Positions 45,829-55,414 of a stretch of DNA of 64,000 nt are shown here, one piece after another; position 1 is the first letter of the stretch, and each line of letters opens with the position of its first letter. Both the position numbers and the translations under genes were made by a program. The notes beneath the pieces were generated by a model. The model was not told the DNA's origin. It saw nothing but the letters and a program-made list of their open reading frames with translations, and searched no databases. Where the stretch lies: assembly GCF_000154705.2 (NCBI RefSeq), contig NZ_CM002917.1, forward strand, positions 3,545,853-3,609,852, written 5' to 3'. Source of the stretch: Hoeflea phototrophica DFL-43. GTDB lineage: Bacteria; Pseudomonadota; Alphaproteobacteria; Rhizobiales; Rhizobiaceae.

Positions 45829-46968
45829 TCAAAAATTCGAGCGCGGCTCGAAACTGCCAACACCGTCATTGAGCGCCAGTGCCAGCTCGCTCAGATGCAG
45901 CGCGCGCTGACCAGAGAAAAACGGCGTCTCGCCGGAGCTGATCGCCTCCGCCATCACGGCGATGCCGCGCGCGAAATCGATCTTCGAGGGAAACGACGAG
46001 AGGCTCATGGCCGAAGCAGGAAACGGGTAAGCCACCGGTTTTCCATGGGTCAGCCTGAGCGGCAACACCGTACCGCGCTGACGCTCGAAGCGGCCGGCCA
46101 GCCGTTGCAGCAGGGGGCGTTTTTCGTCAAAGCGGCTGAGATGAACCGGCGAGCGGTCATCCCAAAGATCGCGCACCACGATTGATCCCTCATCGCCCAC
46201 GATCGTTAGCGAGCGATCACGCGGCGCCGCAAGACCACAGGTCAGCCGCGCCGTCACGCCAGACCTGAATGTCAGGCAGCCGACGGAAAAATCCGCCGCC
46301 AAAGAGAGATCATGCGTACCGGGCCCCTTGTCCGGAAAGGTCAGCGCAGAAAAAGCCTGGCCACTCTCGACCGGCCCGAACAGCGCCACCAGCCAGGACA
46401 GGCCATAGCCAGCATGCTCGAGCGTGCAGCCGACCTCGAACTCATGCAGTCCGGGCCATTTCGCCCCGGATCGCGAGCGCCACTCGGTCCAATTGTCCTT
46501 GAAGACGGGACCGTCTTCCATTTCGGCGTAGGCAAGTCGCGGCTTGCCAATTTGACCCGTCTCGATCAGTTGTGCCGTCAGCCGTTTCGCATCCGACAGG
46601 CCATTTGCGGGCGCGCCGCAAACGGTCAGCCCCTTCTGATCAGCCAGATCTATGACATGGCGCGCCTCGTCAAACGTCATCCCCAGCGGCTTTTCGCAAT
46701 AGACATGCTTGCCTGCTTCAAGGGCCATGCAATTGAGCGCGAAATGGCTTTCAGGGTTCGTCAGATTGACGACGATCGCAACATCCGGATCTTCCATACA
46801 CTGTTCAAGCGATCCATAGGCTTTGAGTCCGTGGAACCCGGTAAACTGCTTGAGCCGCGCGGCATCGCGATCCCAAACGCCACCAAGCCGCAACTCGGGA
46901 TGATTGGCGCGCGTCGTCACGTAGTAGTCTGCGACAAAGCCAGCGCCGACAATGGCGATCGTGGTCAT
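45829..46968 (-). CDS. Gfo/Idh/MocA family oxidoreductase
   Basis: A 379-residue relative with IVGAGFVADYYV at residues 5-16, EKPLGMTFDEARHV near 95, and a long C-terminal domain. It is distant in sequence from its convergent neighbour, so not a recent duplicate. The start MTTIAIVGAG was chosen over a frame 11 residues longer because it begins at the first strand. The next gene upstream on this strand is the GH9 enzyme 88 bases away transcribed in the same direction, but its position places this gene downstream of no shared operon element that can be seen. Confidence 0.88.
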   Translation of the reverse strand: MTTIAIVGAGFVADYYVTTRANHPELRLGGVWDRDAARLKQFTGFHGLKAYGSLEQCMEDPDVAIVVNLTNPESHFALNCMALEAGKHVYCEKPLGMTFDEARHVIDLADQKGLTVCGAPANGLSDAKRLTAQLIETGQIGKPRLAYAEMEDGPVFKDNWTEWRSRSGAKWPGLHEFEVGCTLEHAGYGLSWLVALFGPVESGQAFSALTFPDKGPGTHDLSLAADFSVGCLTFRSGVTARLTCGLAAPRDRSLTIVGDEGSIVVRDLWDDRSPVHLSRFDEKRPLLQRLAGRFERQRGTVLPLRLTHGKPVAYPFPASAMSLSSFPSKIDFARGIAVMAEAISSGETPFFSGQRALHLSELALALNDGVGSFEPRSNF

Positions 46969-47055
46969 GGGGCGAAATCCCGGCGAATTGAACTGCCCCA
47001 ACCTAGCCCGGTGGCGTTAAGATGCGGTTGCCGGCTTCAGTGCAGTACGTCCGGT

Positions 47056-49326
47056 TCACCTGGTATCTGCAAGAAACGAGGCGATCCAGACCAGCGGCGC
47101 GTTCCAGTTGATGGCGATCTCGTTGGTTGAGAACGAGCGCGGATCATCGACATAACAGGCCTGCGGCGCGCAGCCCTTGAGCACCTTGATCGCATAGTCA
47201 TCCGCCGGCTGGCTGTTCGGTCCCCCTGCCAGAACGCCCTTGGGCGGCTTGGGATAGGACGGGTCGCTGGCATGCGCGAACATGTTGGAATGCTGGCGCT
47301 GGGCGTAAAGTGTCCCGTACCCCGTGACGTAGGAGATGCCCAAAGCGTTGCGGCCGAGCAGATAGTCCATGCTTTCACGCACCGCCTGCAGATAACGTTT
47401 CTGGCCGGTAATGTCATAGGCGGTGGCAACCACGATCATGTTCTGGATCAGCGACTGGTTCGATCCCCACCCAAAGCCCTGGTCAGGACTGTACATCAAA
47501 CCGAACGCTTCTTTGCGCTGCACCTTGAGATAGGCATCGGCAGCCTTGATGACCGACGAGCGGATTTTCCTCAGATCGCCCGAGGGCATGTTTGACGGCA
47601 CCGAAGCGAGCTGAATCCGCGCCAGCGCCGCAGTCGCACGCCAGTTGAACCCGTCGGGATAAAACACCGGACCCGACCAGTGCGGCGAGGCTTTTGCCCG
47701 CTTGAGCCAGGCCGCATCGCTGGTTGTCAGATAAAGCTCGGATGCGGCCCAGTAGAACTCGTCAGAGACATCGTCATCGGAATAATCCCCGCCGCCGAAG
47801 GTGCCATTGGTGACCGGAGCATAGAGTTTCGGGTTGGCTTCGGCGGCCTCATAGGCGCGGATCGCGGCGGAGAGCAGCCATTGCGCGTAGGCGGGATCAG
47901 CACGCGCAAACAGCCGCGCCCCCTGAGCAGCCGCCGCAGCAAGATTGAGCGTTGCCGCTGTCGAGGGGCGATGCAGCACCCGCAGCTCCCGGTCGCGATG
48001 CGGCAGGATCGGGCCGACCGTCCAGCGATTGCCATGCATCTTGTGATGCGCCATGCCGGCCAGGGGTTCTCCCTCCGGCACCATCATGGAGACCAGAAAA
48101 TCAAGCTCCCAGCGCGCCTCATCAAGAATGTCGGGGACACCATTGCCTGCTTCCGGGATGGAAACCAGCCGATCCGCCAGCGCCTGAGAGCTGCCGCCGT
48201 AGTTCAGGGCGCGCTCATAGCTCGCGAGCAGCTGCGCAGTCGCAATGCCGCCATTGACGACGTACTTGCCGAAATCGCCGGCGTCATACCAGCCACCGGC
48301 CACGTTGAGCTTGTAGCCACAGCTCCAGGCCTTGCCGTAGACCTTTCGGGCGGTGCGTGTGTCGACGCAGCCAACCGACGTGTCGCCTCGATTGGGAGAT
48401 TTTCCCAGATGCCCGGCTGGACGGGCATAGTCCGTTCCGGCGTATTTCGCCTCGATGTCGATGCCGCTTCGCACCTTGTAGAAATAGGACAAGGCGTCAT
48501 TGCGCAACGCGGCATAAGCCTCGCGGGATATCGAGAATAGCGGGCTCGTTTCCCCACCCACAACCAGCCGATAGCCGTCGCCCGGCGTGTCGAAATCGCT
48601 GAAGTCGATGGTATGCACCTCAAGCTCTGAAGACATGTCCAGGCCATTGGCCCTGGTCTTTCCCGAAGCGACGCGCGCGCCAGTGTTCGAGATCAGAGTC
48701 CAGGTCTGGGCAGTGCGGCCAGCCTGCACCAGAGTGGCGCGCTTGGGACCGCCGGGGAGATAAGCGGTCTGGTTCACGCGAATGGCAGAAGGCCCGCCGC
48801 TGACGGACGCCGGTGCAGACGCCTGACCGGACAGTAGCGAAACCGAATGCAGACAGAAGCGCCAGGCTCTTTCCGAGCCACCAAGCTGAAACACAAGCTG
48901 GGCCGGGCGGTGCGTGGTTCCGGCTTCAAAATCTGTGCTGGCGCTTTGCTTGTCTGGACTGAGGCGCCGGGTGATCTCCCCTTCCGCGGTCCAGGGTTCG
49001 GCCCCTTTCTGTGCAATCGCCCGCATCGGGCCTCCGGGATCGCCGGAGACAATGATCGACAGCCGGTATGTCTCGCCCTTGTCGAGCCGCACCCCGTTGA
49101 TGCCCAGGATCGCGTCCCAGGGCTGGACGCTTCCACCGGCAACAGAGCCGCAGAGCGCACCGCGCTGATAGTCGAATTTGATGTTGGGCGTTGCCCACCA
49201 CTCGCCAACCAGCGCCGCCTGGGCGAAGGTCGGATCAGGAAGTTGCTCGGCCGCCTTGAGATCAGATTGAAAAGCAAAGGCCGCAAGCGATGCAGTGAGG
49301 CCGATCATGGCCTTGAAATGCGTCAT
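47056..49326 (-). CDS. Glycoside hydrolase family 9 endoglucanase, secreted
   Basis: A 756-residue exported beta-glucanase. Signal peptide about residues 1-25, a CBM4/9-like carbohydrate-binding region about 28-165, an Ig-like CelD_N domain about 180-268 (IRVNQTAYLPGGPKRATLV), and the GH9 barrel about 270-756. The catalytic aspartates lie in GWYDAGDFGKY (Asp348, Asp351), and the acid is Glu736 in STNEIAINWNAP. The target is probably cellulose or another beta-1,4-glucan. Such an enzyme in this group may act on plant or algal wall or on the cell's own cellulose; no cellulose synthase genes are nearby. Confidence 0.92.
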   Translation of the reverse strand: MTHFKAMIGLTASLAAFAFQSDLKAAEQLPDPTFAQAALVGEWWATPNIKFDYQRGALCGSVAGGSVQPWDAILGINGVRLDKGETYRLSIIVSGDPGGPMRAIAQKGAEPWTAEGEITRRLSPDKQSASTDFEAGTTHRPAQLVFQLGGSERAWRFCLHSVSLLSGQASAPASVSGGPSAIRVNQTAYLPGGPKRATLVQAGRTAQTWTLISNTGARVASGKTRANGLDMSSELEVHTIDFSDFDTPGDGYRLVVGGETSPLFSISREAYAALRNDALSYFYKVRSGIDIEAKYAGTDYARPAGHLGKSPNRGDTSVGCVDTRTARKVYGKAWSCGYKLNVAGGWYDAGDFGKYVVNGGIATAQLLASYERALNYGGSSQALADRLVSIPEAGNGVPDILDEARWELDFLVSMMVPEGEPLAGMAHHKMHGNRWTVGPILPHRDRELRVLHRPSTAATLNLAAAAAQGARLFARADPAYAQWLLSAAIRAYEAAEANPKLYAPVTNGTFGGGDYSDDDVSDEFYWAASELYLTTSDAAWLKRAKASPHWSGPVFYPDGFNWRATAALARIQLASVPSNMPSGDLRKIRSSVIKAADAYLKVQRKEAFGLMYSPDQGFGWGSNQSLIQNMIVVATAYDITGQKRYLQAVRESMDYLLGRNALGISYVTGYGTLYAQRQHSNMFAHASDPSYPKPPKGVLAGGPNSQPADDYAIKVLKGCAPQACYVDDPRSFSTNEIAINWNAPLVWIASFLADTR

Positions 49327-49474
49327 GGCTGTTTCCGGATTCCGTGATCGGGACTGGCTTGCGGCCTCTCAACACTCATCACTGAGCACCCGCAATCCAT
49401 ACAATTGCGCGAAACCTTAGGCCAACCTGGTCAACAAAGCTTTAATCCGGGGAGATGCACCGGCGCGGTACCGT

Positions 49475-50311
49475 TCAACCGGCGGCCCCGACAACCGCCT
49501 TGCACAGCGGATGATCCCGATCAGCCAATCCGTCAATCACATCAAAATGGTGCCGGCCGGCTTCCTCCACAATCGCCATTGGCGTCTCGAAACCGCGCCA
49601 CATGTCGAACAGCGCCCTGTTCTGACGCACAAATTCCGGTCGCTCCTTTGCCCCCACCCAGGCCGTAACCGGAACCGCAGCCAGCGGCTCAAGCAGCACC
49701 GGGCTCTGTGAGCGCGCTTCATCCATGTCAATGTGGAGGGTGTCGTTCATCTCGGTCCGCATGATCGGCCGCAAATCATGGACCCCCGAAATCGAGACCA
49801 CACCGGCAATCCGCGTCAACACCGCTTCAGGCAGCAGCGCCTCGCCGCTGATCATCCGCGTCACCAGATGCCCACCGGCGGAATGACCGGTCAGACGGAT
49901 CGGCCCGGCAATTTCACCGGCGCAAAAGCTGACGGCGGTGGCGATTTCACGGGCGATATCGCCAATCCGGGCATCGGGGCACAAAGTGTAGCTCGGCATC
50001 GCCACAGCAAACCCATGAGCCAGAGCCCCGGCGGCCAAATGCGACCAGACGGATTTGTCGAACGCCTTCCAGTACCCGCCATGCACGAACACAACCAGCC
50101 CTTTGGGCGCACCCTCGGGCAAAAACAGATCCACGGCATGGCGATCACCCGGACCGCAGGAAAGATCGGTCCGCGCCCGCCCCGCTTGCTTCAATGTGCT
50201 GCGGAAACCTTCGGCCTGTTGTATCCATCTGGGTGGAAACTCCCCAGCGCCGGCAATATGGGCGCCGTTCGCATAGGCATCGTCGTAGTCGGTTATCGGA
50301 TAGACTGTCAC
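49475..50311 (-). CDS. Alpha/beta hydrolase, kynurenine formamidase-like
   Basis: A 278-residue hydrolase: oxyanion motif HGGYWKAF near residue 76, nucleophile elbow GHSAGGHL near 142, and acid/base residues in the last 60 residues (AGRHHFDVIDGL). The HGGYW form is typical of arylformamidase/N-formylkynurenine hydrolases. No other kynurenine genes are adjacent; it is divergent from preT across a region with repeated operator motifs, so an amide-hydrolysing role in pyrimidine use is conceivable. Confidence 0.8.
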   Translation of the reverse strand: MTVYPITDYDDAYANGAHIAGAGEFPPRWIQQAEGFRSTLKQAGRARTDLSCGPGDRHAVDLFLPEGAPKGLVVFVHGGYWKAFDKSVWSHLAAGALAHGFAVAMPSYTLCPDARIGDIAREIATAVSFCAGEIAGPIRLTGHSAGGHLVTRMISGEALLPEAVLTRIAGVVSISGVHDLRPIMRTEMNDTLHIDMDEARSQSPVLLEPLAAVPVTAWVGAKERPEFVRQNRALFDMWRGFETPMAIVEEAGRHHFDVIDGLADRDHPLCKAVVGAAG

Positions 50312-50384
50312 AGCTGGCTCCTTGCTTTGCCAGCATATTTAACGTGCCGCCGCAGAAGCGCAATCTTGACCATAAAAGTCAATT

Positions 50385-50422
50385 TTTGATCATTTGATAA
50401 AAAATTTGACCTTTTGATAAAA
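50385..50422 (+). promoter_or_regulatory. Tandem operator motif in front of preTA
   Basis: Two 18-bp direct repeats, TTTGATCATTTGATAAAA (50385-50402) and TTTGACCTTTTGATAAAA (50405-50422), differ at two positions and are spaced 20 bases apart, about two helical turns. Just upstream, TTGAC-N7-GTCAA (50366-50382) resembles E. coli RutR half-sites (TTGACCA). The second repeat overlaps a possible -35 (TTGACC). A third copy occurs before the aminotransferase gene, so a shared regulator is likely. Confidence 0.65.
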
Positions 50423-50519
50423 TCGTTTCATTCTTTGCCAATGGCGGCGCTGGTGTCACTGAGGAGTTGCACCACAACAGACCGCGCAAAAAAGATCTCG
50501 ACAACGAGGGGTCCAGAGA

Positions 50520-51869
50520 ATGACAGAAACCCAATCCAGTGACATCAAGTCCGGCCGTCTTCCAGACGTTGCCTATGCAGACAATTTCTCAGACATTCAC
50601 CCGCCACTGACACCACACGAAGCCCTGGTCGAAGCCGATCGTTGCTACTTCTGCTACGACGCACCCTGCATGACGGCCTGCCCGACATCGATCGACATCC
50701 CGATGTTCATCCGCAAGATCCAGGCCGGCAACCCGGTCGGTTCTGCCAAGACCATCTTCGAAGAGAACATTCTGGGTGGCATGTGCGCCCGCGTCTGCCC
50801 CACAGAATCGCTGTGCGAGGAAGTCTGTGTGCGCGAAGTGGCCGAAGGCAAGCCGGTCAAGATCGGCCTGCTCCAGCGCCATGCCACAGACACCTTCATG
50901 GAGCGCGAACAGGCGCATCCGTTTACGCGCGCAGCCCCGACCGGCAAGAAGATCGCCGTCATCGGCGCCGGGCCAGCAGGTCTTTCCTGCGCCCACCGGC
51001 TCGCCGTGCACGGTCATGACGTCACCATTTTCGAAGCCCGGGAGAAATCCGGCGGCCTCAACGAATATGGCATCGCCGCCTACAAGACGACCAACGACTT
51101 CGCCCAGGATGAAGTCGAGTTCATCATGCAGATCGGCGGCATCACCATCGAGAATGGCAAGGCCTTGGGCCGCGATATCACGCTCGATGGGCTGACCGGC
51201 GATTACGACGCCGTCTTCCTTGGCGTCGGCCTGCCCGGCGTCAATGCGCTCGGGCTGGAAGGCGAGGATGCCGAAGGTGTTCTTGACGCGGTCGATTTCA
51301 TCGGCGTGCTGCGCCAGACCGAGGACCTGTCGGCTCTGGATATCGGCAAGCGCGTCGTCGTCATCGGCGGCGGCATGACCGCCATCGACGCCGCGATGCA
51401 ATCCAAGCTCCTGGGCGCAGAGGAGGTGACGATCGCCTACCGCCGCGGCCAGGAACAGATGAACGCCTCGCTCTATGAGCAAGAACTGGCACAGACCAAC
51501 AACATCACCATCCGCCACTGGATGATGCCGAAAGAGCTGCACACCGAAAGCGGCGCAGTTTCGGCCATCACACTCGAGAAAAGCGAAATTGGAGACGACG
51601 GCAAGCTTCGCGGCACCGGCGAAACCGTCACGCTTCAGGCCGATCAGGTGTTCAAGGCCATCGGCCAGACTTCGGATGCCGGCCCGCTCGCAGGTGTGGA
51701 CATCACGCTGGAGAAGGGCCGCATCCGCACAGACGAGGCGCGGCGCACATCCCATCCCAAGGTCTGGGCCGGCGGCGATTGCATTGCCGGCGGCGAAGAT
51801 CTCACCGTGGTCTCCGTCGAAGACGGCAAGATCGCCGCTGAAAGCATTCACAAAGCCCTGATGGGCTAA
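50520..51869 (+). CDS. preT: NAD-dependent dihydropyrimidine dehydrogenase, subunit PreT
   Basis: A 449-residue flavin/iron-sulfur subunit that transfers electrons between NAD(H) and PreA. N-terminal Fe-S cysteines in RCYFCYDAPCMTACPTSID (near 40-60) and MCARVCPTESLCEEVC, then two Rossmann motifs (VIGAGPAGLSCA near 145, VVIGGGMTAID near 282) as in glutamate synthase small subunits. The start follows GAGGGG. It is 16 bases ahead of preA, forming a two-gene operon for the first step of reductive uracil/thymine degradation. Confidence 0.95.
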   Translation: MTETQSSDIKSGRLPDVAYADNFSDIHPPLTPHEALVEADRCYFCYDAPCMTACPTSIDIPMFIRKIQAGNPVGSAKTIFEENILGGMCARVCPTESLCEEVCVREVAEGKPVKIGLLQRHATDTFMEREQAHPFTRAAPTGKKIAVIGAGPAGLSCAHRLAVHGHDVTIFEAREKSGGLNEYGIAAYKTTNDFAQDEVEFIMQIGGITIENGKALGRDITLDGLTGDYDAVFLGVGLPGVNALGLEGEDAEGVLDAVDFIGVLRQTEDLSALDIGKRVVVIGGGMTAIDAAMQSKLLGAEEVTIAYRRGQEQMNASLYEQELAQTNNITIRHWMMPKELHTESGAVSAITLEKSEIGDDGKLRGTGETVTLQADQVFKAIGQTSDAGPLAGVDITLEKGRIRTDEARRTSHPKVWAGGDCIAGGEDLTVVSVEDGKIAAESIHKALMG

Positions 51870-51885
51870 GGAAGGAGACGAGACC

Positions 51886-53196
51886 ATGGCAGATCTGTCC
51901 ACCAATTTCCTTGGAATTAAATCGCCGAACCCGTTCTGGCTCGCCTCTGCGCCGCCGACCGACAAAGCCTACAATGTCGAGCGCGCCTTCGAAGCCGGTT
52001 GGGGCGGCGTGGTCTGGAAGACCCTTGGCGAAGCCGGCCCGCCGGTCGTCAATGTCAACGGTCCGCGCTATGGCGCGATCTGGGGCCCTGACCGCCGCCT
52101 GCTGGGGCTCAACAACATCGAGCTGATCACCGACCGCGACCTCGAAACCAACCTGCGTGAAATCGCGGAAGTGAAGAAACGCTGGCCCGACCGGGCCATG
52201 ATCGTCTCGATCATGGTGCCCTGCGAGGAGGCAAGCTGGAAGGCAATCCTGCCACGCGTCGAGGACACCGGCGCCGATGGCATCGAACTCAACTTCGGCT
52301 GTCCGCACGGCATGAGCGAACGCGGGATGGGCTCGGCCGTCGGCCAGGTCCCCGAATACATCCAGATGGTCGCCGAATGGTGCAAGCAATATTGCCGCTT
52401 GCCGGTGATCGTGAAGCTCACGCCCAACATCACCGACATCCGCTATCCGGCCCGCGCAGCAAAGGCCGGTGGCGCGGATGCGGTGTCGCTGATCAACACC
52501 ATCTCCTCGATTGTCTCGGTCGATCTCGACAATTTCGCGCCGATGCCAACGATCGACGGCAAGGGCTCGCATGGCGGTTATTGCGGCCCGGCGGTCAAGC
52601 CGATCGCGCTCAACATGGTGGCCGAAATCGCCCGTGATGCGGAAACACGCGGCCTGCCGATCTCCGGCATTGGCGGCGTGCAAACCTGGCGCGATGCGGC
52701 CGAGTTCATTGCACTCGGTTGCGGCACCGTTCAGGTCTGCACCGCGGCGATGACCTACGGCTTCAAGATCGTTCAGGAAATGGCGCAGGGCCTGTCCGAC
52801 TGGATGGACGAGAAGGGCTACGAGACCATCGCAGACTTTCAGGGCCGCGCGGTCCCGAATGTCACCGACTGGCAGTATCTCAACCTCAACTATGTCACGA
52901 AAGCGAAGATCGATCAGGATCTGTGCATCAAGTGCGGCCGCTGCCACATTGCCTGTGAGGACACATCGCACCAGGCGATCACCTCGATGGTGGATGGCGC
53001 CAGGCACTTCGAGGTGATGGACGACGAATGCGTCGGCTGCAATCTCTGCGTCAATGTCTGTCCTGTCGATGACTGCATCACCATGGTGCAGATGACCGAG
53101 GGCTCGGACCCGCGCACCAGCCGGCCGATCGACCCCGATTACGCCAACTGGACAACGCACCCGAACAATCCGATGTCGAAGCAGGCTGCTGAATAA
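51886..53196 (+). CDS. preA: NAD-dependent dihydropyrimidine dehydrogenase, subunit PreA
   Basis: A 436-residue catalytic subunit reducing uracil and thymine to dihydro forms. FMN TIM barrel about residues 1-310 (NPFWLASAPPT, ELNFGCPHGMSERGMG, VKLTPNITDI), then two 4Fe-4S motifs, CIKCGRCHIAC near 346 and CVGCNLCVNVCPVDDC near 385. AAGGAG precedes the ATG. A strong terminator follows. Confidence 0.96.
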   Translation: MADLSTNFLGIKSPNPFWLASAPPTDKAYNVERAFEAGWGGVVWKTLGEAGPPVVNVNGPRYGAIWGPDRRLLGLNNIELITDRDLETNLREIAEVKKRWPDRAMIVSIMVPCEEASWKAILPRVEDTGADGIELNFGCPHGMSERGMGSAVGQVPEYIQMVAEWCKQYCRLPVIVKLTPNITDIRYPARAAKAGGADAVSLINTISSIVSVDLDNFAPMPTIDGKGSHGGYCGPAVKPIALNMVAEIARDAETRGLPISGIGGVQTWRDAAEFIALGCGTVQVCTAAMTYGFKIVQEMAQGLSDWMDEKGYETIADFQGRAVPNVTDWQYLNLNYVTKAKIDQDLCIKCGRCHIACEDTSHQAITSMVDGARHFEVMDDECVGCNLCVNVCPVDDCITMVQMTEGSDPRTSRPIDPDYANWTTHPNNPMSKQAAE

Positions 53197-53219
53197 ATCC
53201 AGCTTTGGCAACAAGACCC

Positions 53220-53261
53220 GTGGCCCCGTCATTTTTCAGATGGCGGGGCCACAGTTGTTTT
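53220..53261 (+). terminator. Terminator of preTA
   Basis: GTGGCCCCGTCAT (53220-53232) pairs with ATGGCGGGGCCAC (53240-53252), 13 pairs with one G-T, followed by AGTTGTTTT, 23 bases after the preA stop. Confidence 0.88.
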
Positions 53262-53399
53262 CAGCTCCTCGCTCTGCCACACGACAGACAGATCTGGTTT
53301 GGCGGTTTCAGGCAGCCTGCTCTCTCCCGGGTCACAACAATTGCCAAGTCCTGACCATCTGGCTATGAAATCATCTCAGATCGAGTTGCGGGGAACATC

Positions 53400-53996
53400 A
53401 TGTTGAAGCGCGTTGTTATGGTCCTGATTACAGCCATTGTGCTGTCATCGTGCCAGACCATGTCGAAGGAAGAGTGCGCCGTTGCTGACTGGCGCGTGGT
53501 TGGCGAACAGGATGGCGCGGCCGGCTACGAGCCGCAAAGCCGCTTCGCCCGCCACGTCAAGGCATGCGAACGTGCCGGTGTTCTCGCCGACCAGACGCTC
53601 TGGTACCAGGGTTATCAGCAGGGACTGCCGCGCTACTGCACGCCGCTCAACGGCCTGTCCGTCGGCCGCGATGGCAAATCCTACGCCAATGTCTGTCCGG
53701 TTGATCTGGATGCCGGGTTCCGCGAAGGCTACAGCCTGGGTCAGGCCTATTATCGCAAATCCAGCGACATTCGCAGCGCGGAATCCCAGATCAGGAGTCT
53801 CGAACAGGCGATCCGCACAGACCAGGACCTGATCGCCAAGGGACAGGTTGACCAGCGCGAGGCAGAGCGCAGGATTGACAACAATCGCTGGAAGATCCGG
53901 GACCTGGAACGCGAAATCGGGCGGATGCAATCCGAGCTTCGCCAGATCGAGGTCGACATGGAAGACTTCCGCAACAGGACGGTGCTGCGCGGCTAA
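53400..53996 (+). CDS. DUF2799 lipoprotein
   Basis: A 198-residue lipoprotein: signal with lipobox VLSSC (Cys18), a conserved DUF2799-type region (ECAVADWRVVGEQDGAAGY, YQGYQQGLPRYCTPLNGL, GFREGYSLGQAYY) up to about residue 120, and a charged coiled coil in the rest (RSLEQAIRTDQDLI, DLEREIGRMQSELRQIE). Function unknown. Transcribed alone after the preTA terminator. Confidence 0.85.
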   Translation: MLKRVVMVLITAIVLSSCQTMSKEECAVADWRVVGEQDGAAGYEPQSRFARHVKACERAGVLADQTLWYQGYQQGLPRYCTPLNGLSVGRDGKSYANVCPVDLDAGFREGYSLGQAYYRKSSDIRSAESQIRSLEQAIRTDQDLIAKGQVDQREAERRIDNNRWKIRDLEREIGRMQSELRQIEVDMEDFRNRTVLRG

Positions 53997-54048
53997 GGCG
54001 CGCCCGTCACTGGGGGCTTCTTTCAACCATTCCGGCATCGGATACGTG

Positions 54049-54786
54049 TTAGGCGTGCGCCCGCATTTCCAGAGGATTGCGCCCGTAGCGGTGCCGGAAC
54101 GCCCGGGCAAAACCCTCCGGCGAACCATATCCGTAGCGCCGCGCAACCGCGTCCACCCGGTCCCCCTTGAGGAGATCCTGACGCGCCAGTGTCAGCCGCC
54201 ACCGCCGTAGATAGGCCGCAGGCGTTTCGCCCACAATTGCCATGAAGGTTTCGGCCAAACGGCTGAGCGACAGGCCGGCGATCTCCGCCAGATCCTGGTT
54301 GCGCCAGTCCCGGCCCGGCTGATCATGCATGGTAACAATGGCCCGGCTCAGCCGCGGGTCGGACAGACCGGCAATCAGCCCCGGTCCGGTGGAGCCCGCT
54401 TCGATCTGCGCCCGCAACAGACGCACGATCAGCACCTCTCCGAGGCGGTTGACCACCGAGGCCGCACCACACCGCCCGGCGCCAAGTTCCGAGCGCATCA
54501 GGCTCACCACGCTTGCCATCTCCACGTCCTGAGCCAAAGCAAACTCAAACCGGTTGGGCAGCGCCGCCATCAGGGGGTTGTCGGCGCCACCCCAATCCAC
54601 CACGACACAGACCAGCACCCGATCGGGATCAATGCCGCTCGCAATCCCCGGCGCCCCAAACAGGATCTGTGATGGCTCACCGGCTTCATCAGCGCTCACA
54701 ACGAGCGTCGCCCGTGACGCATCCGCAGGCACGACCTGAAGCGTGAAGCGCTCCATCAAGGTTGTCAAACGATCAAAACCTGCCAT
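54049..54786 (-). CDS. AraC family transcriptional regulator
   Basis: A 245-residue regulator with a cupin N-terminal half (VLVCVVVDWGGADNPLMAAL) of the Cupin_6 type and a C-terminal AraC double helix-turn-helix (DLAEIAGLSLSRLAETFMA, RRYGYGSPEGFARAFRHRYG). It is divergent from the peroxiredoxin-like gene over 89 bases and probably controls it. The start at 54786 lacks a strong Shine-Dalgarno; an internal Met at codon 11 is an alternative. Confidence 0.9.
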   Translation of the reverse strand: MAGFDRLTTLMERFTLQVVPADASRATLVVSADEAGEPSQILFGAPGIASGIDPDRVLVCVVVDWGGADNPLMAALPNRFEFALAQDVEMASVVSLMRSELGAGRCGAASVVNRLGEVLIVRLLRAQIEAGSTGPGLIAGLSDPRLSRAIVTMHDQPGRDWRNQDLAEIAGLSLSRLAETFMAIVGETPAAYLRRWRLTLARQDLLKGDRVDAVARRYGYGSPEGFARAFRHRYGRNPLEMRAHA

Positions 54787-54875
54787 TTCGGGATTTTCTA
54801 TCAGTTATTTCGGATTTCTTTGATCATAAATCCGATAGATTGATATCACAACCGGCTCACAGAAAGGCCCCAACC

Positions 54876-55412
54876 ATGCTCATGCCACGCCAGAAGACAC
54901 CAGACCTCACATTGCCGACGCTCAGCCACGGCGAGTTCAACCTTGCAACCGACAGCTCGGAGCGCGGAACGGTGATCTGTTTTTACCGCGGGCTGCACTG
55001 CCCGATCTGCGCCACCTATCTCACAGAGTTGCAGAAGCGGGTCTCCGATTTTGCCGAACGCGGCGTCGCCACAATCGCCGTCAGTTCAGACGGTGAGGAC
55101 CGCACCCGTCAGATGGCGGAGAAGATCGGTGCAGACAGCTTGCGGTTCGGCTACGACCTGCCCTTGGACAAGGCGCGCGAATGGGGCCTGTACATCTCCA
55201 CCTCACGCGGCACGACATCCATCGGCATCGAGGAACCGGCCCTGTTTTCCGAGCCAGGCCTGTTCATGGTGACGCCGCAGCAGACCCTCTATTACGGATC
55301 CGTGCAGACCATGCCGTTCGTCCGCCCTCACTTCTCGGAGCTCGTGGGCGCACTCGATTTCGCCATCAAGAACGACTATCCGGCGCGCGGCGAATACACC
55401 GGCGCGGTCTGA
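54876..55412 (+). CDS. Peroxiredoxin-like AhpC/TSA family protein
   Basis: A 178-residue thioredoxin-fold protein. The peroxidatic Cys lies in FYRGLHCPICATYLTEL, a CPIC arrangement found in the peroxiredoxin-like group, near residues 35-45. AAAGG precedes the ATG at 54876; a longer frame overlaps the regulator promoter and was rejected. The reductant is unknown. The gene ends 2 bases before the convergent arsH stop. Confidence 0.88.
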   Translation: MLMPRQKTPDLTLPTLSHGEFNLATDSSERGTVICFYRGLHCPICATYLTELQKRVSDFAERGVATIAVSSDGEDRTRQMAEKIGADSLRFGYDLPLDKAREWGLYISTSRGTTSIGIEEPALFSEPGLFMVTPQQTLYYGSVQTMPFVRPHFSELVGALDFAIKNDYPARGEYTGAV

Positions 55413-55414
55413 CC

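Noticed and set aside
50385-50422. Two near-identical direct repeats considered as a CRISPR-like array
   Set aside because: Only two units with a 2-base gap and no spacers or cas genes; better read as a tandem operator.
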